A stretch of 11,079 bases of DNA from Verrucomicrobiales bacterium. GTDB lineage: Bacteria > Verrucomicrobiota > Verrucomicrobiia > Verrucomicrobiales > DEV007. A program made the translations under genes and the position numbers. Position 1 is the first letter of the stretch. Every line of letters begins with the position of its first letter. Positions 7,636-11,079 of the stretch are shown here, piece after piece. The stretch is from positions 1 through 11,079 of the forward strand of contig PAPL01000058.1 of the NCBI GenBank assembly GCA_002708885.1, written 5' to 3'. Under the pieces are notes generated by a model that had not been told where the DNA came from, ran no database searches, and worked only from the letters and a program-made list of their open reading frames with translations.

Positions 7636-8319
7636 TTAAACATCAACGATATCTGTGCCATGAAATCCTAAATTTCTTTCCATGCATGATGCAGTTTTAG
7701 CATCATGAGTGACTAGAATTAGGGTAGTGTTTTGCTCATCACAAAGCCGTAACAATAAAGTAATTAATTCTTCTCCCCTTGAACGGTCAAGGGCACCAGT
7801 AGGCTCATCTGCAAGAATAAGTTCAGGAGAATTAATCATAGACCTTACAACGGCTACTCTCTGCATTTCACCACCTGATATTTCGGATGGCATCTTTTCA
7901 GCGTGGTCAGCCATTCCAACGCTTTCGAGTAAATGAAGTGCCCGGTTTTTACAATCATTGTGATCAATTCGTGAAGACGCCGCAAGATTAGGGAGGGTGA
8001 CATTTTCGATGACGGTTATTTGTGGGAGCAAATGATGTGATTGGAAAACAAAACCAATTTTTTCAGCCCTTAATACTGATAGGTCCTGATCCTTCAGTTT
8101 CGATACGTCCTGTCCGCAAACTTTAACTTCACCTGAGTCTGGACTGTCCAGTGTGCCTATAATATTTAGGAGCGTACTTTTACCACAACCCGAAGAGCCA
8201 ACTACCGAAACGCTTTGTCCAGTGTCAATGCTCAGATTGATATTATTAAATATCTCCCGTTTACTGTTATGGTCGCCCTCTGGATAACTTTTTGATACGT
8301 TATTTAATTGAACAATCAT
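7636..8319 (-). CDS. ABC transporter ATP-binding protein (MacB/LolD/YbbA class)
   Basis: Cytoplasmic ATPase that drives the permease encoded 5 bases downstream; 227 residues from the chosen start. All ABC motifs are intact: Walker A GSSGCGKST (41-49), Q-loop Q93 in FVFQSHHLLP, signature ISGGE (147-151), Walker B LILADEPT (167-174), D-loop GALD, and switch histidine H205 in VTHD. The FQSHHLLP and ENVTLP segments are typical of the LolD/MacB/YbbA branch. I chose the ATG at 8317-8319 because it overlaps the CoA-ligase TGA as ATGA and has a good Shine-Dalgarno sequence 8 bases upstream. An in-frame GTG at 8329-8331 would add four residues (231 total) but would place the Shine-Dalgarno sequence on top of the start. 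The family is certain; partner assignment follows from adjacency. Confidence 0.94.
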   Translation of the reverse strand: MIVQLNNVSKSYPEGDHNSKREIFNNINLSIDTGQSVSVVGSSGCGKSTLLNIIGTLDSPDSGEVKVCGQDVSKLKDQDLSVLRAEKIGFVFQSHHLLPQITVIENVTLPNLAASSRIDHNDCKNRALHLLESVGMADHAEKMPSEISGGEMQRVAVVRSMINSPELILADEPTGALDRSRGEELITLLLRLCDEQNTTLILVTHDAKTASCMERNLGFHGTDIVDV

Positions 8320-9563
8320 TCTGTGATCCACCTTCTGGCTTTAAATTCAAATCTTTCCAATTCCTCGTTTTTGACGTTTTTCACAGGTATTCTCAAGGAA
8401 AAAACAGATTTCAGTTTATCTTCAATTTTGAGTATCAGCTCATCATCTTCTGAATTGGTTCTAATATTAACAAGTACTTGGATTTCTTTCATAGAACGCT
8501 CATCTCTTACGACGACGCGGTACTCTGAAATATCAACGTACTCACTAATGACTGAATCAATAGCTGACGGGTATATATTGACTCCTCTGATCACAACCAT
8601 ATCATCAATTCTTCCCAACACTCCGCCCTCAAAGCTTAATAATTCTTGTCCATTCACCATAGTCACGGACTTCTTAACTAGGTCCCCGGTCCTGTATCGG
8701 AGCAAAGCATTGTCGGACCTTTTGAGCGTAGTTAACACCAACTCTCCTTCTTCCCCTGTGCCTACCTCTTTGCCACTTTCAATGTCAATGACTTCTGATA
8801 AATGATATCCAGGAATGACTGACAAGGTGCACGGATCACTAGAACTTTGAAAAGTTACGGGGCCGACTTCGGTCATGCCATGATGATCTATGACCACGGC
8901 CCCACTCCACAAATCACTTATGCGTTTTCTTATGGATGGTATAGAGCCTCCAGGTTCGCCAGCGACAATGATTTTATTAATGCTTGTCTCAGATGTGTCA
9001 GAATTTACTTCGCCTAATCTCATTGCATATGTTGGAGTGCAGCACAGAACAGTTGCTCCGCAGTCGTTAATTGAATCAATTCGTGATTCAGAACTGAGCC
9101 CTCCTCCTGGAACTGTTAAGTACCCTTTACGCGAAGCGGCCTCATAAGCAGTCCAAAAACCAAGGAAAGGTCCAAATGAAAAGGCAAAATAGATGACGTC
9201 TGTACCAATTTTAAGATCCGCAGCAGAATATATAAAGTCCCACGCATCAAGCATGTTTGACCAATCATGACTAGTGTCTAACCAGGATATGGGTTCACCC
9301 GATGTGCCGCTGGTCTTGGACAATTTGCTATAGAGGTGTAAATCTTGGCAAAGATTAGAACCGAACGGTGGATTGTGTTGATGGTCTGTGACGATTTCTG
9401 ACTTAGTTGTGAATGGACACTTTTCAATGAATTGTTCTTTAGTGAGAGAATTTGCATCACCTATTCCGCTGCCTATAAGTTTGTCCGCATTTAAGGATCC
9501 TGGGTTAGCCAACTGCTGTTGTACAAGTTGTCTGAGAGAATCTAGTTCATTGTCTTCAGACAT
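8316..9563 (-). CDS. PaaK-like acyl/aryl-CoA ligase (AMP-forming)
   Basis: Adenylate-forming enzyme of the phenylacetate-CoA ligase family: it activates a carboxylic acid with ATP and transfers the acyl group to CoA (or another thiol). 415 residues, close to the family's 420-440. Motifs: phosphate-binding loop TSGTSGEP (84-91), adenine/A5 motif DHHGMTEVG (226-234), YRTGDL (290-295) with the ribose-binding Asp, hinge GRIDDMVVIRGVNIYPS (317-333), and C-terminal RFEFKARRW (404-412), whose K408 fits the catalytic lysine of the rotating C-terminal domain. SVIPGYHLSEVID (248-260) is also typical. The stop overlaps the ATPase ATG (ATGA), so ligase and transporter are translationally coupled. The 40-base gap upstream holds nothing clear. 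The substrate is unknown: PaaK relatives favour aryl acids, and the neighbouring thioesterase suggests an acyl- or aryl-CoA. A MenE role is possible but less likely, as MenE belongs to a different branch. Confidence 0.88.
   Translation of the reverse strand: MSEDNELDSLRQLVQQQLANPGSLNADKLIGSGIGDANSLTKEQFIEKCPFTTKSEIVTDHQHNPPFGSNLCQDLHLYSKLSKTSGTSGEPISWLDTSHDWSNMLDAWDFIYSAADLKIGTDVIYFAFSFGPFLGFWTAYEAASRKGYLTVPGGGLSSESRIDSINDCGATVLCCTPTYAMRLGEVNSDTSETSINKIIVAGEPGGSIPSIRKRISDLWSGAVVIDHHGMTEVGPVTFQSSSDPCTLSVIPGYHLSEVIDIESGKEVGTGEEGELVLTTLKRSDNALLRYRTGDLVKKSVTMVNGQELLSFEGGVLGRIDDMVVIRGVNIYPSAIDSVISEYVDISEYRVVVRDERSMKEIQVLVNIRTNSEDDELILKIEDKLKSVFSLRIPVKNVKNEELERFEFKARRWITE
8328..8335 (-). promoter_or_regulatory. 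Ribosome binding site deciding the ATPase start
   Basis: GAAGGTGG reads on the minus strand eight bases before the ATG at 8317-8319, inside the 3' end of the CoA-ligase gene. It is the only strong Shine-Dalgarno-like sequence I see before any start in the window, and it supports the ATG over the GTG four codons upstream. Confidence 0.6.
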
Positions 9564-9603
9564 AAGAAAGCTTCGCTGCGGATTTTAACAATCGCTCAAT
9601 TAA

Positions 9604-10158
9604 TTATTGGTCAGTTTCTACAGCAGGCGGCGGACCGTGCGGCTTTGAGCCCTGTGGTTTGAACTTTGTAACAATGCAACCACCAATGGCTGCCATGGCT
9701 ACGCCTAACCAGAACAACTTAGGGACTGATCCTATGCCTCCTGGAGGCGGATCCATGGTGATTGATATGAGGGCATTGACGACAGGTGCTCCTGCGAAAA
9801 TTATAGCCATCACAACTGCAGGGTGCCCCTTGGCTCCGAAAGCGAGTAGTACTCCGAAAGCTCCAATGGCACCAACGATTCCCGCAATAAAAGAGTACGT
9901 TATTCCTGATCCAGGCATTGACCAACTGGCTCCTTTTATAATTAGTAATAAGAATGGAGCGGCAACTGCGGTGACAAAGTAAGCGATGCCCACCCAAAGA
10001 AATGCCTTGTAACGACCATTTTCAGGATCTCCCATTCCAATTGCACCTTTGTGAAGAAATATTCCATAGACGCCCCAAGCGGCGACTGTCATTAAAGCAA
10101 ATATTAACCAGGTCATGCCTTTTTTATTATTTATAGTTTTTGATTTAACAGCACTCAT
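9604..10158 (-). CDS. Small five-helix EamA/DMT-like membrane protein
   Basis: A 184-residue inner-membrane protein with five predicted helices at about 16-36, 53-75, 86-109, 113-134 and 147-165, followed by a cytosolic or periplasmic tail rich in Pro, Lys and Gly (166-184). The Gly/Ala-rich helices, the AWGVYGIFLHKG motif in helix 1 (27-38) and the AIIFAGAPVVNALIS stretch in helix 4 (118-132) resemble one half of a drug/metabolite transporter (EamA domain, normally two five-helix repeats). It may act as a dimer, as small DMT proteins do. It lies 11 bases after the thioesterase and 40 before the CoA ligase, so it is in the operon. It could transport a precursor or product, or be a membrane partner of the ABC system. 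The family link is by pattern only; transported substrate unknown. No Shine-Dalgarno sequence is seen. Confidence 0.78.
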   Translation of the reverse strand: MSAVKSKTINNKKGMTWLIFALMTVAAWGVYGIFLHKGAIGMGDPENGRYKAFLWVGIAYFVTAVAAPFLLLIIKGASWSMPGSGITYSFIAGIVGAIGAFGVLLAFGAKGHPAVVMAIIFAGAPVVNALISITMDPPPGGIGSVPKLFWLGVAMAAIGGCIVTKFKPQGSKPHGPPPAVETDQ

Positions 10159-10169
10159 TAAAAGGTAAC

Positions 10170-10601
10170 TTATTTTTGTAGGGCTGCATCATTGATGGTT
10201 TTGCGAATAGAATCCGGAATTGGTACGGATTTCATTCCTGATTCAGAGAACCTCACACAAACAACAACTACAGTGCCTTTTGCTAGCAATTGATCGTTAT
10301 TGTTAAAAAAGTTAAATTCGTAACTGATCGTTTTGTCAGTCATTTCAGAAACGAGTAAGTGAATATTAAAATCCTCCTCAAACTTTAAGGGTTTTTGATA
10401 TTCACAGGAGACGTTGATTCGGGGCCACCCTATGGGCATTCCATCGTCATCCGTCATTTCAGTTACGGAATAACCCAAGGATCTGTAAAAAGAATGTTCG
10501 CAGTCCTCCATGTATGGAAAGAATGAGGCGAAGTGAACTATGCCAGCCAAGTCAGTTTCAGAAAAAACTGCCTTTCTTTTTTGTTTAAAGTGATAGTTCA
10601 T
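10170..10601 (-). CDS. Hotdog-fold acyl-CoA thioesterase (4HBT/YbgC/FadM type)
   Basis: Cytosolic thioesterase of the 4-hydroxybenzoyl-CoA thioesterase family, hydrolysing an acyl- or aryl-CoA (or -ACP) thioester; 143 residues, normal length, usually a tetramer. The signature FSETDLAGIVHFASFFPYME (residues 13-32) contains the catalytic Asp (D17), which polarises the thioester in this family. Later strands include PRINVSCEYQKPLKFEED (60-77), as usual. I chose the ATG at 10599-10601; an in-frame TTG at 10614-10616 would add five residues (148), which the family does not need, and neither start has a Shine-Dalgarno sequence. It is the first gene of the six-gene run, after a 134-base palindrome-rich spacer. 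Possible roles are release or proofreading in a lipid/pigment pathway with the CoA ligase, or DHNA-CoA hydrolysis (MenI) for menaquinone, since menF-menD lie nearby. The sequence does not decide between these. Confidence 0.88.
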   Translation of the reverse strand: MNYHFKQKRKAVFSETDLAGIVHFASFFPYMEDCEHSFYRSLGYSVTEMTDDDGMPIGWPRINVSCEYQKPLKFEEDFNIHLLVSEMTDKTISYEFNFFNNNDQLLAKGTVVVVCVRFSESGMKSVPIPDSIRKTINDAALQK

Positions 10602-10735
10602 TTTTAATTTACGCAATCAATCTAAGGGCCATTTTAATCAATTCTATATAAACCTGAAAATTAATTATTACTAAAATATAGTAAATAGTACCACAAGGCA
10701 CTGCAGTGTATGAACAACTATACAGATTCTAAATT
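10602..10735. promoter_or_regulatory. AT-rich palindrome-bearing spacer before the thioesterase operon
   Basis: This 134-base gene-free spacer is the likely promoter region of the six-gene operon. It holds three short inverted repeats packed in 57 bases: TTACTA-5-TAGTAA (10668-10684), the perfect 10-mer CACTGCAGTG (10699-10708), and TGTAT-8-ATACA (10707-10724). On the minus strand, TTGTGG (10690-10695) could serve as a -35, but no good -10 follows at 16-18 bases, so I do not define a promoter. None of the repeats has the GC-rich stem and T-run of an intrinsic terminator, so read-through from the oxidoreductase gene is possible. Confidence 0.35.
10668..10684. repeat. Inverted repeat, possible operator
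   Basis: TTACTA and TAGTAA form perfect 6-base arms around the 5-base spacer AAATA, 67 bases upstream of the thioesterase ATG. The spacing gives half-sites about one helical turn apart, which suits a dimeric repressor. The sequence is very AT-rich, so chance is a real alternative. Confidence 0.3.
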
Positions 10736-11079
10736 TCAAGCAACGAGACCATGCTTGAGCTTAGAGGGGACAGTGGCAAAATCCGAGACTGCTTCAAATA
10801 ATTTAGTAAAGTCTTTAAAAACATCACCGATCAGGCAATCAGTGAGGTCTCCTCTGAGGTCGGGATGGGACTTTATAAGATCACCAAAGCTAAAGCTCTC
10901 ATCATAAAATGCATAAACAAGGGCGCGCATAGCCTCGATGCCCTTACATAACTCTTTGCCATAATCATTGAATTGACCGGCGCTGAAATCATTGTTGGCG
11001 ATAGCATTAGAAACGGCATCAGCAGCCATTTCGCCACTTTTCAAAGCAAGAAATACTCCCGAAGAGAAGACAGGATCTA
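10736..11079 (-). CDS. FAD-dependent oxidoreductase, halogenase/geranylgeranyl-reductase-like (C-terminal part, cut by window edge)
   Basis: The last 113 residues of a longer protein; the open frame runs off the right edge, so the N-terminal FAD-binding domain is not seen. The first visible residues, DPVFSSGVFLALKSGEMAAD, are the conserved FAD-contacting segment near the end of the flavin domain in flavin-dependent halogenases and geranylgeranyl-reductase-like enzymes (DP.f..G...Al.SG). The following YAFYDESFSFGDLIKSHPDL (visible residues 54-73) and LIGDVFKD (82-89) match the C-terminal arm of the NAD(P)/FAD-dependent oxidoreductases common in planctomycetes and verrucomicrobia. True halogenases need a Lys and a WxWxIP motif in the missing part, so halogenation cannot be judged; many relatives reduce double bonds or hydroxylate. 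An internal TTG at 11042-11044 is not the start. It precedes the thioesterase operon by 134 bases and may belong to the same pathway. Confidence 0.8.
   Translation of the reverse strand, partial: DPVFSSGVFLALKSGEMAADAVSNAIANNDFSAGQFNDYGKELCKGIEAMRALVYAFYDESFSFGDLIKSHPDLRGDLTDCLIGDVFKDFTKLFEAVSDFATVPSKLKHGLVA

Noticed and set aside
8316..8331. GTG at 8329-8331 as the ABC ATPase start
   Set aside because: The ATG at 8317-8319 has a well-spaced Shine-Dalgarno sequence and forms an ATGA overlap with the ligase stop; the GTG would fall inside that Shine-Dalgarno sequence.
8308..8805. Long plus-strand open frame (165 codons) opposite the CoA ligase, and others opposite the permease, ATPase and membrane protein
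   Set aside because: They mirror strong minus-strand genes with intact family motifs, have low-complexity Ser/Leu-rich or unrecognisable products, and no start signals.
4250..9584. The 13-mer TTCGCTGCGGATT occurs twice (4250-4262 and 9572-9584), each just upstream of a start codon
   Set aside because: About one such 13-base match is expected by chance in a window this size; one copy is coding sequence of the permease end, and the distances to the start differ (0 and 8 bases).
10602..10616. TTG at 10614-10616 as the thioesterase start
   Set aside because: It adds only five basic/polar residues not needed by the hotdog fold, lacks a Shine-Dalgarno sequence, and an ATG fits family length.
10736..11079. 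Calling the oxidoreductase a tryptophan halogenase
   Set aside because: Only the C-terminal third is visible; the halogenase-specific lysine and WxWxIP region lie outside the window, and most relatives of this type are not proven halogenases.
1..11079. tRNA/rRNA genes, CRISPR arrays, transposases or integrase sites
   Set aside because: No cloverleaf-like sequence, regular direct repeats, terminal inverted repeats or mobile-element proteins were seen on either strand.

Overview
The window looks like chromosomal DNA of an AT-rich (low-40s % GC by eye), Gram-negative, menaquinone-making bacterium. It is most likely from the Planctomycetota/Verrucomicrobiota/Chlamydiota (PVC) group, with Verrucomicrobiota the best guess. 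The evidence is: a TonB-dependent outer-membrane receptor and secreted proteins (two membranes); menF-menD; a very long (1127-residue) FtsX-type permease of a shape I associate with planctomycetes and verrucomicrobia; a secreted jelly-roll-like protein; and a FAD-oxidoreductase C-terminus of a type I know from the same phyla. The lineage is an inference from protein style, not a proven assignment. All ten genes lie on the minus strand, so transcription runs from high to low coordinates. No tRNA, rRNA, CRISPR array, transposase or attachment site is visible.

In transcription order, the right edge holds the C-terminus of a FAD-dependent halogenase/geranylgeranyl-reductase-like oxidoreductase (10736-11079). 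It is followed by a 134-base AT-rich spacer full of short palindromes. Then comes a tight run of six genes with gaps of 11, 40, -4, 5 and -4 bases: a hotdog-fold acyl-CoA thioesterase, a five-helix EamA/DMT-like membrane protein, a PaaK-like acyl/aryl-CoA ligase, a MacB/LolD-type ABC ATPase, its 1127-residue ten-helix permease, and a secreted beta-sandwich protein whose start is fused to the permease stop (ATGA). This reads as one operon that activates or hydrolyses an acyl- or aryl-CoA and couples it to a mechanotransmission (type VII) ABC machine in the inner membrane.

A 115-base spacer carrying a perfect 7-1-7 palindrome resembling a Fur box separates this operon from a 686-residue TonB-dependent receptor (1430-3490), whose substrate cannot be read from sequence. 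A 70-base spacer with a plausible sigma70 promoter then leads into menF (isochorismate synthase, apparent TTG start) and, 18 bases later, menD (cut by the left edge). These make the first two committed steps of classical menaquinone biosynthesis.

The best candidate for an undescribed system is the thioesterase / DMT / CoA-ligase / ABC / secreted-protein operon, possibly with the oxidoreductase before it. It resembles pigment or unusual-lipid loci (aryl polyene or flexirubin style) in enzyme content. It also echoes the pairing of the ten-helix YbbAP transporter with the TesA thioesterase in E. coli. Its product is unknown, and no ketosynthase or acyl carrier protein is visible here.
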